Numbered from the stretch's first letter, positions 15,647-24,597 are shown. The stretch: DNA of 64,000 nucleotides from Fulvimarina sp039652615 (GCF_039652615.1 NZ_JBDJAC010000001.1:310001-374000); one strand, 5' to 3'. The notes: generated from the letters alone by a model not told the origin. Made by a program: numbers and translations.

Positions 15647-18172
15647 TTGACCCGTGCCCGGCAGTCCCTTCTCCTCGACCTGACGATCCTCGCTGGTACG
15701 ATCGGCGCGGTCGCTCTTCTGCTCATGTCGAGCGGCTATACGCACTTCATCATCGGTCTCGTCGCCATCTCGACGATCCTGTGTGCGGGGCTCAACGTCC
15801 TTTACGGTCTTACCGGGCTCGTCTCGCTCGGCCAGGTCGGCTTTCTCGCGATCGGCGCCTATACGGTCGCGATTCTTGGGCTTGAGGGCGTCAGCTTCTG
15901 GCTCGCCCTGCCGGCGGGCGCCCTGATCGCCGCAATCTTCGGCGCGCTGCTCGCCGTCTCCGCGGTGCGGATGGCGGGCCCCTTTCTCGCCATGGTGACG
16001 ATCGCCTTCGCCTTCATCATCGAACACTCCGCCATCGAATGGCGTGGGCTGACGGGCGGGCAGAACGGGCTGATGGGCTTTCCGATGCCACAGGTCGGTT
16101 CTTACGTCTTTTCCGAACGCGACCTCATCGTGCTGGCGATTCTCGTCGCCGGCCTGTCGCTCTACGGCCTGCGACGGCTTCTCGACAGCACATGGGGCTA
16201 TGCGATGATCGGGCTGAAGGATGCCGAGATTGCGGCGCAGTCGCTCGGCTACCGGCCCTTCATCGTCAAGGGGATCGCCTTTTCGGTCGCGGCGGCGATG
16301 GCGGGCCTTGCAGGCGGATTCTTCGCGCCGCTGATGATGTTCATAGCGCCGTCGAACTTTCCTTTTTCGCAGTCAATTCTCTACCTTTTCGCGGTCATTC
16401 TCGGCGGCGCGGGCACTGTTCTTGGGCCGCTTGCCGGAGCGCTCGTCACAGTCGTTCTGCCGGAGCTTCTGTCGGGTCTTGCCGAATATCGGCTGCTCTT
16501 CTTCGGCGCCTTGCTGGTCGCGGTGCTGCTCGTCGCGCCTCGCGGCATCGTCGGGACAATCGGCAAGCTCATGCCGGCTACGCGCTCGACCGTCAAAGCG
16601 ACCTCGCTCAGTGATGTCGAAGCCTGGGTCGCCGATCACGGCAAGCGAGGAACCCTCGATATCGCTGATATCGCGATCTCCTTTGGCGGGGTTCAGGCCG
16701 TCGACGGCGTCTCTCTCGAGGCGAAGTCCGGCGAGGTCACCTCGATCATCGGTCCGAACGGCGCGGGCAAGACGACGGTCCTCAACATCGCCTCGGGCTT
16801 CTATGCTCCCGATCGTGGCGCGATCCGGATCGGCGAGACGGAACTCTCTGGGAAAAGCGCCGATTTTGCCGCCCGGCACGGCGTGACGCGAACCTATCAG
16901 ACGACGCGTCTCTTCGAGACGATGAGCGTCCTCGACAACGTGGTCGCGGCGCTTCCGAACGGGGCGATCGGCGGTCCCTTCTTGCCGCTCGCGACACGCG
17001 AAAACCAGTCCCGGGCCGCGGGGCTGTTGCGCTATTGCGGGTTCGATGGCGACCTCGACAAGCGAGCCGGCGATCTGCCCCATGTCGACCGCAGGCTGGT
17101 CGAGATCGCTCGTTCGCTCGCGACCCGGCCTGGCATCGTCCTCCTCGACGAGCCAGCCGCCGGCCTCATGAAGTCCGACAAGCAGGTGCTGTCGGTTCTC
17201 CTGCGCAAGCTTGCCGATGCCGGCCTCGCCATCGTCCTCGTCGAGCACGATATGGATCTCGTGATGGGCCTTTCGGACCGGATCCTGGCGATGGATTCCG
17301 GCAGGCCGATCGCGTTCGGAACCCCCGATGCCGTGCGCAACAATCCGGATGTGATCGCCGCCTATCTCGGGTCTGGCACGTCCTCGGCCCCGCCGCGCGG
17401 CGAGCCGCTCCAGACCACCGAAACGCCGCTGCTCTCGACGCTCGACCTCACAGCCGGCTACGGCGCCGCGCCGGTCCTGAAGAAAGTGTCGATGCGGGTG
17501 CGGCCGGGAGAGATGGTCGCTCTCCTTGGCGCGAACGGTGCCGGGAAGTCGACGTTTCTATCCGCGGTTTCGGGGCTCCTTCGGCCCGTCGATGGCCGGA
17601 TCATCCTCGAAGACCAGCCGATCCACGAACAGGCGCCGCACGAGATCGTGGAGGCCGGGCTGGTGCTCGTTCCTGAAGGCCGGCAGGTTTTTCCGGCGCT
17701 CACCGTCCGCGAGAATATCGAGCTAGGCGCCTACAAAAGGACCGGCGTTGACTTCGTTTCGGAGATCGATCGCCTGATAGCCCGGTTCCCGCGCCTTCGA
17801 GACCGGATCGATGCGCCGGCGGGGCTCCTCTCCGGCGGCGAGCAGCAGATGATGGCGATCGCGCGCGGCCTGATGGGGCGGCCGCGCGTCCTCCTCCTCG
17901 ACGAGCCCTCGTTGGGCCTTGCCCCGGCCATGGTGGACGAACTCTATACGGTTCTCTCCGAGTTGCGCGACGACGGCGTCACGATCCTGCTCGTCGATCA
18001 GATGGCGACGCTGGCGCTGGCCGTCGCCGACTACGGCTATGTTCTGGAACAGGGCGAGATCGTCGCCCAAGGCCCTGCGGAGAAGTTGCGCAACGACGAG
18101 AGCCTCATCGAATCCTATCTGGGCGAGTCGGGCGCGGCACCCGCGGGTGCACCCGCTATCGAAGCCGTCTGA
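15647..18172 (+). CDS. LivM-LivG-LivF fusion: permease and two ATPases in one protein
   Basis: One frame of 841 residues carries three normally separate subunits. Residues 1-305 are the LivM permease (NVLYGLTGLVSLGQVGFLAI; TWGYAMIGLKDAEIAAQSLG). Residues 330-575 are a LivG-type ATPase (GPNGAGKTT near 371, VLLDEPAAGLM). Residues 585-830 are a LivF-type ATPase (GANGAGKST near 628, LSGGEQQMMAIARGL near 728, LLLDEPSLGLAP). The LivG signature is degenerate, reading DLPHVDRRLVEIARSLA in place of the usual LSYG. The start is TTG at 15647, four bases after the LivH stop. The product should assemble with LivH as a complete ABC core. Confidence 0.92.
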   Translation: MTRARQSLLLDLTILAGTIGAVALLLMSSGYTHFIIGLVAISTILCAGLNVLYGLTGLVSLGQVGFLAIGAYTVAILGLEGVSFWLALPAGALIAAIFGALLAVSAVRMAGPFLAMVTIAFAFIIEHSAIEWRGLTGGQNGLMGFPMPQVGSYVFSERDLIVLAILVAGLSLYGLRRLLDSTWGYAMIGLKDAEIAAQSLGYRPFIVKGIAFSVAAAMAGLAGGFFAPLMMFIAPSNFPFSQSILYLFAVILGGAGTVLGPLAGALVTVVLPELLSGLAEYRLLFFGALLVAVLLVAPRGIVGTIGKLMPATRSTVKATSLSDVEAWVADHGKRGTLDIADIAISFGGVQAVDGVSLEAKSGEVTSIIGPNGAGKTTVLNIASGFYAPDRGAIRIGETELSGKSADFAARHGVTRTYQTTRLFETMSVLDNVVAALPNGAIGGPFLPLATRENQSRAAGLLRYCGFDGDLDKRAGDLPHVDRRLVEIARSLATRPGIVLLDEPAAGLMKSDKQVLSVLLRKLADAGLAIVLVEHDMDLVMGLSDRILAMDSGRPIAFGTPDAVRNNPDVIAAYLGSGTSSAPPRGEPLQTTETPLLSTLDLTAGYGAAPVLKKVSMRVRPGEMVALLGANGAGKSTFLSAVSGLLRPVDGRIILEDQPIHEQAPHEIVEAGLVLVPEGRQVFPALTVRENIELGAYKRTGVDFVSEIDRLIARFPRLRDRIDAPAGLLSGGEQQMMAIARGLMGRPRVLLLDEPSLGLAPAMVDELYTVLSELRDDGVTILLVDQMATLALAVADYGYVLEQGEIVAQGPAEKLRNDESLIESYLGESGAAPAGAPAIEAV

Positions 18173-19392
18173 TGTCTGCCTGGGTTCTCCGCGACGCTTT
18201 GCTTCCCGGCCGTGAAGGGCTCGTCGATATCCTCGTCGATGGGGCGAACATCGGCGCGATCGGGTCGCGGCTCGAAACCTCCGCCCCGAGCCTCGATGCG
18301 GCCGGGATGCTGGTCTCCTGCGGGTTTGCCGACAGTCACATCCATCTCGACAAGGCCTGCATCAACGACCGCTGCCACAACGAGGCGGGGACGCTCGCCG
18401 GCGCGATCGCATCGGTGGCTGAGGCCAAGAAAGGGTTCGACGCCGAGGACATCTACCGGCGTGGGCGGCGGGTCATCGAAAAGGCGATCGTTCAGGGCAC
18501 CAACCTGATGCGCACCCATGTCGAGATCGATCCGCAGATCGGGCTGACGGGGTTCGAGGTCGTCCGGCAGCTGAAGCGTGATTTTGGTTGGGCGATCGAC
18601 ATCGATGCCTGCGTCTTTCCGCAGGAAGGCCTGATCAACAATCCGGGCACGGAGAAGCTGCTCCGCCGCTCGCTGGCCGAAGGCGCCGATCTCCTTGGCG
18701 GCTGCCCCTATATGGATACCGATCCCGCCGAACACATCGCGCGCCTGTTCGCCCTCGCACGGGAATTTGACGTCGATCTCGACTTTCACCTCGACTTCGA
18801 TCTCGATCCGAGCTGGCGTCACCTCGACTTGGTGGCGGAAGAGACAATCGCCAATGGGTGGCAGGGCCGCGTGACTGTGGGCCACGTCACGAAGCTCTCG
18901 GCCCTCGACCCCCGGCAATTCGAGGAAACGGCGGTGCTTCTTGCGGATGCGGGGATCGCGGTGACCGTGCTGCCGGCGACCGATCTCTTTCTGACGGGCC
19001 GCGAACACGACCGCCTCGTTCCGCGCGGCATTGCGCCGGCAGACCGGCTGGCACGGCAGGGCGTTGCCTGCACCATCGCGACGAACAACGTCCTCAACCC
19101 GTTCACGCCCTATGGCGACTGTTCGCTGACGCGCATGGCCAACCTCTTCGCCAATGTGGCGCAGATCGGCGCGCCTTCCGAGCTCGAAGCCTGCTTTATG
19201 ATGATCTCCGATGGACCGCGCCGCCTCATGGGCCGCCCGACCCGACTTGGAGTCGGCGGGCCAGCGACCTTCATCCTCCTGCCGAGCCGGAGCGGCTCTG
19301 ATTGCATCGCGGAGATCGCTCAACCGGTTCTCGGCATCAAGGATGGCTGCAAGAGCTTCGAACGCCCGCAGCCTGTCCTCTTTCGGCGATAA
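18172..19392 (+). CDS. Cytosine-deaminase-like amidohydrolase
   Basis: Cytoplasmic metal-dependent hydrolase of 406 residues, CodA-like TIM-barrel. Metal ligands are seen in SHIHLDK (about residues 56-62), DFHLDFDLD (about 204) and VGHVTKLS (about 240). In E. coli CodA the catalytic Asp follows a His in GHDD; here the equivalent stretch is ATNNVLNPFTPYGD, with Asn at that place, as in several deaminases and hydrolases of other N-rings. The substrate is therefore not safely cytosine; creatinine, isocytosine or a triazine-like ring are possible. The ATG overlaps the transporter stop (TGATG), tying the enzyme to the importer. Confidence 0.87.
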   Translation: MSAWVLRDALLPGREGLVDILVDGANIGAIGSRLETSAPSLDAAGMLVSCGFADSHIHLDKACINDRCHNEAGTLAGAIASVAEAKKGFDAEDIYRRGRRVIEKAIVQGTNLMRTHVEIDPQIGLTGFEVVRQLKRDFGWAIDIDACVFPQEGLINNPGTEKLLRRSLAEGADLLGGCPYMDTDPAEHIARLFALAREFDVDLDFHLDFDLDPSWRHLDLVAEETIANGWQGRVTVGHVTKLSALDPRQFEETAVLLADAGIAVTVLPATDLFLTGREHDRLVPRGIAPADRLARQGVACTIATNNVLNPFTPYGDCSLTRMANLFANVAQIGAPSELEACFMMISDGPRRLMGRPTRLGVGGPATFILLPSRSGSDCIAEIAQPVLGIKDGCKSFERPQPVLFRR

Positions 19393-20601
19393 GTATTTTG
19401 GGCGATCGTACATTGGTCATCTAGGAGGACCAGACGATCGTACCTGTGCATGACTGCCTCCGCGAATGCATCCTCGACTCTGATTTGCCCTATTTGAAAG
19501 CCCTCCAACGGTCCGCACCGCCTATGGAGACGTGCGATCCGCCGCTGAAACTTCGTGAAGATGAGCCCCTATCCAAACTTGACGACAGGCTGAAGCGTGA
19601 GCGAATACCGAAGAATGTTCCTACGATTGTTACGCAGATAGGAAAGGCGCCTGACCTAGGCTCAAAGAAATCAATGACTTGATAGGAAGACAGGTGAGAG
19701 TCCCTCTACCGCTACCAACCATTTTTCCAATTAAAATAAGCGTTTATCAGAGATCTTGGCTGCGCTCTTTGAGCCGCGCTGTGCTGGAAATACGCTAGCA
19801 CAGCCCCGGCACAGCGGTCGAAGAAGCTCTTTGTTATCAAGGCTTGTGGTACCTTGGCTCGGGTGCCCTAGCACAGTCTTGGCGCAGCGCAGGTGTGGCG
19901 CGGCGCGAAACTTCGCACGGATCGGCGTGATACTTCGCACAGATTTTCTGCCTGCCCGTTAGAATCGCCGGGATTTTTAGAAGAGTATCAGCGGCCATAG
20001 GCCCGCCTGAAAAGCGTGGCCAGTTGCGGGCATATCGCGCACCGATCGCGCCACGCTCGGCACCGCTGCGAGGCCACCGTCGAGCCGGCGGGACCAAGGT
20101 TCCCGTCAGTGTGCGAAGCGACACTTAAGGACGGGAGGGAGAGACCCATTTCGGCGCGAGCCGCCGCCGTCAGCCCACGCATGGCCCGCACCACAGGGTC
20201 GGGCCGAATGGAAGACGCGATCGTCTCGCCGAATTTAAGGCGATGGATGTCCGACAGCGGCCCGACCTTGCCGGCGACGAGGGCAGGTGATCGCGCAGCT
20301 GCTGGGCGAGGTTTCGCATTTCCTGAACCGCCGCCTGGGCTCTGGGCGCATGACTGCGGCGAGCGTGTCCATCATCGAGACGCCCTTGTCGAAAAGGTTG
20401 AGGGTCAGCCCACGAACGGCCGCGCGGACATCCCCACCAGTCATACGAAAAGCTTCATCGACTTCGTCCTCGATCGGGTCGGTGATGGGTTCGCGATCCT
20501 GCGATGTCTGTCCCCATTGGCTCTCTCATCATCGATTCGTCTGGCTGAATGATGCCGTTGGCGAAGCGCCAAAGAAAACAATTTGTTCCCTATCCGTTCT
20601 C
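19393..20601. other. Gene-poor, decayed interval
   Basis: About 1.2 kb without an intact gene. Bases 19715-19745 are AT-rich (ACCATTTTTCCAATTAAAAT). The word CTAGCACAG occurs twice (near 19794 and 19869). On the minus strand at 20010-20500 short stretches of protein-like sequence continue from frame to frame, listed separately as a pseudogene. The pattern suits the edge of an old insertion. No intact integrase, tRNA or transposase is seen. Confidence 0.45.
20010..20500 (-). pseudogene. Frameshifted remnant of an unrecognised gene
   Basis: Reading the minus strand, protein-like sequence starts around DPIEDEVDEAFRMTGG and runs through LTLNLFDKGVSMMDTLAAVM; it then continues in the next frame as AQAAVQEMRNLAQQLRDHLP and in the third frame as VGPLSDIHRLKFGETIASSI. 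The switch of coherent, well-composed sequence between frames suggests one ancestral gene with two frameshifts. I do not recognise the family. Chance frame coherence in GC-rich DNA remains possible. Confidence 0.33.
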
Positions 20602-20874
20602 ATGCAGAATGCCGGCATGGTTCGGACGATTCGAGATTTTGGTGAAGGGTTGCGGCGCGGGCTTGGCATCCGCATCCACTGCGGATGCGGCAAGCGCGTC
20701 GTGTATCGATGTTCCGACTTTCGAGATGTGGTTCAGCCGGCTGCTGACATCGAAGCGCTTCCGTTTCGATGCTCTTGGTGCGGGGCTAAGCCGAGCTACG
20801 TCCGGTACACGGCTTTCGACGGCATGGACCGGGAAAGCTTGAGCCAGTGGAGACCCATGAAGAAACGCTTTTAG
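20602..20874 (+). CDS. Small Cys-rich hypothetical protein, possible zinc ribbon
   Basis: A 90-codon frame (second ATG at 20617 also possible). The product has CGCGKRVVY and, about 28 residues later, CSWCGAKPSY, so two CxC/CxxC pairs are spaced as in a zinc ribbon. The opening MVRTIRDFGEGLRRGLGIRI could be a short helix before the ribbon. It stands 57 bases before the SRAP gene on the same strand. Function is unknown. Confidence 0.55.
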   Translation: MQNAGMVRTIRDFGEGLRRGLGIRIHCGCGKRVVYRCSDFRDVVQPAADIEALPFRCSWCGAKPSYVRYTAFDGMDRESLSQWRPMKKRF

Positions 20875-20931
20875 AAGCGCTGGCTTTCGCGCCATATATT
20901 CGCGGACGACGGCTGAACGCGAAGCGGGACC

Positions 20932-21597
20932 ATGTGCAATCTCTATTCGATCACCAAGGGCCAAGCTGCTATTCGCGAGTTTGCCAAAGCAGTGAGCGAC
21001 ACCACGGGTAATCTTCCATCGATGCCAGCGGTGTTCCCGGATACCTCGGCTCCGATCGTTCGGAACGGCGATGGCGGTGGTCGGGAGCTGGTACTTGCAC
21101 GCTGGGGAATGCCATCGCCGAAGTTCGTCACGAAAGACCGGAAGACCGATCCGGGTGTCCCAAACATTCGGAACACGAAAAGCGCTCACTGGCGCCGCTG
21201 GCTCGGCGTGGAACATCGCTGTCTCGTGCCGTTAACGTCGTTCTCGGAATACGAGACGACGGAGGACGGCAAGAAGTCTCCGGTCTGGTTCGCGGCGAAT
21301 GATGACCGGCCGTTGATGGCGTTCGCGGGATTGTGGACGAATTGGACGAGTGTTCGGAAGGTCAAGGAAGGCGAGATCAACGCGGACCTTTTCGGGTTTC
21401 TCACCACAGAGGCGAACGCCATCGTGAAACCCGTCCATCCCAAAGCCATGCCGGTGATCCTGCGTTCGGAAAAGGAGATGGACGTCTGGCTGAATGCGGA
21501 TTGGTCCGAAGCCGCCGAGCTTCAACGACCGTTGCCGGATGACGCCCTGACGATCGTTGCGCGAGGCTCAAGGCACGACGGCAGCGACGAAACATAA
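20932..21597 (+). CDS. yedK: SRAP family protein (YedK/HMCES-like abasic-site DNA-protein crosslinker)
   Basis: Cytoplasmic protein of 221 residues, the usual size. Cys2, exposed after removal of the start Met, is the residue that crosslinks to abasic sites in single-stranded DNA. The other family residues are visible: Asn in PNIRNTKS, Glu in SFSEYE and His in VHPKAMPVIL. The role is protection of abasic sites at stalled forks and assistance in DNA repair. In bacteria such genes are often on plasmids, phages and islands, which suits the decayed surroundings. Confidence 0.93.
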   Translation: MCNLYSITKGQAAIREFAKAVSDTTGNLPSMPAVFPDTSAPIVRNGDGGGRELVLARWGMPSPKFVTKDRKTDPGVPNIRNTKSAHWRRWLGVEHRCLVPLTSFSEYETTEDGKKSPVWFAANDDRPLMAFAGLWTNWTSVRKVKEGEINADLFGFLTTEANAIVKPVHPKAMPVILRSEKEMDVWLNADWSEAAELQRPLPDDALTIVARGSRHDGSDET

Positions 21598-21633
21598 GCA
21601 TTGCTCTTTTTGTGAATCGGCCAGACACAACAA

Positions 21634-21660
21634 AGCCGCCAGGAGTTTCCTCCGGCGGCT
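21634..21660 (+). terminator. Hairpin downstream of the SRAP gene
   Basis: AGCCGCC at 21634-21640, a bulged A and GGAG pair with CTCCGGCGGCT at 21650-21660 around a TTTC loop. It starts 36 bases after the SRAP stop. There is only a weak T content after the stem, but the strong stem and position suit a terminator. Confidence 0.55.
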
Positions 21661-22039
21661 CATCGTGCCCGTTAAGGGCGATGCGGCTCCTCAGATCTGT
21701 TCGCCAGTACATCCGTGGTCGACTGATCGAGAAGCCGTAGCGAGCAAACCCGAGGGCAATCTCGCTGTATGACATTGAAATGGTGAGCCGATCCGCGTTT
21801 TGCAAGGGTTACCTGATCGTTCAGGCCTTTGCCGCTGGTCGTCACAGTTGTTTCGGAGATTCGCTCTCCACCTATCGTGGAGCGATTACATTTTCAGTGT
21901 AGAATGTTTCTCTCGGTTGTATTTCACTGAAAGTTTAGCGAATGATAGATTACTTGACCCAGCTCTTTCAGCCTTCGAAAGGTTTGAGACTTACAAATGT
22001 AGTACGAGCGCGCAGACGTTTGGTTCGGAAGGATTTGCT

Positions 22040-23752
22040 ATGGCTTGGGTTTTCGGTTCCGACGCAGATCGGGTTCTCACGTCACTGGACAGGTCAATGG
22101 CGACCATTGAGTTCGACCTGCAAGGAAAAATCCTGAGAGCAAACAAAAACTTCTGCGATCTCATGGGATATGCGCCTGACGAGATCGTCGGAGAACACCA
22201 TTCCCTGTTCGTCGATCCCGATCATGCTGCTTCTCCAGAATATGCAGCGTTTTGGGCGAAACTTCGCCGAGGTGAGTTCGAGTGTGATGAATTCAGGCGT
22301 CTAGCAAAGGGTGGGCGCGAAGTTTTCATCCGCGGCAACTATAATCCCATTTTCAACCGAGCGGGAGCGCCGGTGCGAATAGTGAAGTTCGCGAACGACA
22401 TCACGGCCACAAAGCAAGCCCAGATCGAATCCACAACCAAGATCGACGCCATCAGCAGATCGCAGGCGGTCATTGAATTTACGCCCGATGGCCACATCAT
22501 CACGGCGAACGCCAATTTTCTATCTACGCTCGGCTACAGGCTCGATGAGATTGTTGGGCGTCATCATTCTCTGTTCGTCGATCCGGCTGAGGTACGTTCT
22601 GACGCTTATCGCAAGCTCTGGGCCGACCTGCGTGACGGCAAATTTCAAGGGGGAGAGTTTCGGCGTCTGGCCAAAGGCGAGCGCGAAATCTTCATTCAGG
22701 CATCCTATAATCCGGTCATTGCGCCAAACGGCGAAGTCGTGAAGGTCGTCAAGTTCGCAAGCGAATTGACCGCCCGCGTTGCCGCAGTCCGAACTCTTGC
22801 CGTGGCGCTGGACCGGCTTGCCCATGGAGACCTAGCAAGCCGAATTACGGAGCCCTTTACTGAAAGCCTCGATCCGATCCGTCAGAACTTCAATGCGGCG
22901 CTCGAAACGCTTCAGTCCGCAATGCTGACGGTTCAGAAGAACGCAGCCTCAATCCAGTCTGGTACAGAGCAAATCCGTGCGGCTTCCGACGACTTGTCCC
23001 GACGGTCAGAACAGCAAGCCGCCGCGATCGAAGAAACCTCTGCCGCGCTTTCCGAGATGACGAATGGTGTCCGCGATGCAAGCCGTAAGGCCGAGCAAGC
23101 CGGCGAGCTTGTGACACGCACCAAACTCGAAGCTGAACAATCCGGTGTCGTGGTGGGCAAGGCTGTCGCGGCCATGGCCGAAATCGAGACGTCATCGAGT
23201 AAAATCGGTAATATCATTGGCACGATCGATGAGATTTCTTTTCAGACGAACCTGCTTGCTTTGAACGCGGGGGTTGAGGCAGCCCGGGCTGGTGAGGCGG
23301 GACGTGGCTTTGCCGTCGTAGCGCAAGAGGTTCGCGGTTTATCCCAGCGTTCAGCGGAAGCCGCGAAAGAGATCAAGACACTCATCTCGCTTTCGCGCGA
23401 ACAAGTGGAGGACGGCGTTGAACTCGTTCGACACGCGGGCCAGAGCTTGCAAGGAATTGTCGAGAAAATCATTGAGATCGACCGGCATTTCGGCGCGATC
23501 GTCGGTTCCTCACGCAACCAGGCCATCGGCCTCGGAGAAATTGACGTTGCTGTAGGCACACTCGACAAGGGGACGCAGCAGAATGCTGCAATGGTCGAGG
23601 AAGCTGCGGCCGCTTGCAACGAGTTATCAAGCGAAGTCTCTGCTTTGAACGCAATGCTTGGAGGTTTCAAACTCGCAGAGGAAAAAACCGAATGGCGACA
23701 GTCTCAAGCATTTAGTGGATCGAATTCTGCTCGATTGGATCGTGTCGCCTGA
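22040..23752 (+). CDS. Soluble methyl-accepting chemotaxis protein with two PAS domains
   Basis: Cytoplasmic chemoreceptor of 570 residues. Two tandem PAS domains (about 15-125 and 130-245) share the text GYAPDEIVGEHHSLFVDP / GYRLDEIVGRHHSLFVDP, so they are duplicated copies, of the type often holding heme or flavin for oxygen or redox sensing. A short HAMP-like link follows, then the signalling domain (about 300-540) with the conserved tip EISFQTNLLALNAGVEAARA. No transmembrane helix is present. The ATG at 22040 is chosen because homology starts there; the leader 21890-21935 contains the inverted repeat TTTCAGTG / CACTGAAA. Confidence 0.92.
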   Translation: MAWVFGSDADRVLTSLDRSMATIEFDLQGKILRANKNFCDLMGYAPDEIVGEHHSLFVDPDHAASPEYAAFWAKLRRGEFECDEFRRLAKGGREVFIRGNYNPIFNRAGAPVRIVKFANDITATKQAQIESTTKIDAISRSQAVIEFTPDGHIITANANFLSTLGYRLDEIVGRHHSLFVDPAEVRSDAYRKLWADLRDGKFQGGEFRRLAKGEREIFIQASYNPVIAPNGEVVKVVKFASELTARVAAVRTLAVALDRLAHGDLASRITEPFTESLDPIRQNFNAALETLQSAMLTVQKNAASIQSGTEQIRAASDDLSRRSEQQAAAIEETSAALSEMTNGVRDASRKAEQAGELVTRTKLEAEQSGVVVGKAVAAMAEIETSSSKIGNIIGTIDEISFQTNLLALNAGVEAARAGEAGRGFAVVAQEVRGLSQRSAEAAKEIKTLISLSREQVEDGVELVRHAGQSLQGIVEKIIEIDRHFGAIVGSSRNQAIGLGEIDVAVGTLDKGTQQNAAMVEEAAAACNELSSEVSALNAMLGGFKLAEEKTEWRQSQAFSGSNSARLDRVA

Positions 23753-24274
23753 GCCACTACCGGCCAATAGGCAGGTCATTCGGCATTCTGTGCCGCTGCA
23801 GCCTTTTCTCAAACGTTCTGAACGCAGCCGAGCGCTTCGCAAGACGAAGGCCGGCTGATGCAGCCCATGGGACGGGATCTGATCCGACCGTCCCGAGTAG
23901 ACCTTGATCGCTTGTGAAAGATACAGGAAGACCTCGCCCGCCTGGACGAGGTCTTCAATCGTCTGGCCTGACGATTGCGCAAACCGAGGTCAGCGACGAA
24001 CAGCGCGGCGCGGCTCTCGCACAACTTGCCAGCGTGTTGCGCGTTACGGCCCGGTTCGATGCAATCATCCTCAGTTGGTGCCGCGGAGGGAAAACTCCGA
24101 GCATCCTGTTCCCGGCCGCGCGGCCGCGAGGGCGCGTCGGCAATGAACCGCAACGCCAAGCTGGTTTTCGAAGTGCTGGCGTTCCCCATGGTCATGGCGT
24201 TCGCCGAGATCCGCATCATCAGCATGGTGGGCGGGTTTGCGGTTCTGTCCGCCGCAGCGGAGGGAGGCTCGCGC
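23753..24274. other. Interval of gene debris between receptor gene and receptor fragment
   Basis: About 520 bases with no intact gene. A short C-terminal-like stretch KIQEDLARLDEVFNRLA ends with TGA near 23970 but has a stop just before it. The remainder gives only short frames. Together with the receptor fragment that follows it appears to be remains of rearrangement. Confidence 0.4.
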
Positions 24275-24537
24275 TGATCGAGGACAAAGCGAAGGCGATG
24301 AGCGCCTTGGTCAAGACCATCGCGAATGCCTCCAGGGAAGAGGCACGGCGCCTCGGTTCGATTTCCGGAGCGATGATGAAACTGGATCGTGTCACGCAGC
24401 AGAACGCTGCCATGGTGCATCGGACCAGCACGGCGGCGCAGGAACTGGCGAGCGAAGGCGACAGTCTCACAGAACGGGTCGGCATCTTTACGCTGTCCAA
24501 AAACAGCAAACATGCCTCGGTCGCATACCCGGCCTGA
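24275..24537 (+). pseudogene. C-terminal fragment of a methyl-accepting chemotaxis protein
   Basis: The translated sequence contains IANASREEARRLGSISGAMM and VTQQNAAMVHRTSTAAQEL, the final helix of an MCP signalling domain (compare GTQQNAAMVEEAAAA in the receptor at 22040). All of the sensor part and most of the signalling domain are missing, and the preceding sequence in this frame is unrelated. It is a truncated remnant, perhaps left by recombination with a second receptor gene. Confidence 0.7.
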
Positions 24538-24555
24538 AGCACCAAATTGCAGTTC

Positions 24556-24597
24556 TGGAGCCGCAGTCGGGCAAGTCGTTGCCCGACTGCGGCTCCA
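24556..24597. repeat. Perfect 19-bp inverted repeat with 4-base loop
   Basis: TGGAGCCGCAGTCGGGCAA at 24556-24574 is exactly complementary to the sequence at 24579-24597, with loop GTCG. No T-run follows, so it is a REP-like palindrome or a T-less terminator. It begins 19 bases after the end of the receptor fragment and 14 bases before copy C of the 119-bp repeat. Confidence 0.8.

Noticed and set aside
19690..19716. AGAGTCCCTCTACCGCTACCA resembles the 3' end of a tRNA, as at an integration site.
   Set aside because: No T-arm partner, anticodon arm or 5' half can be found upstream, and no integrase is present; at most a worn attachment-site remnant.
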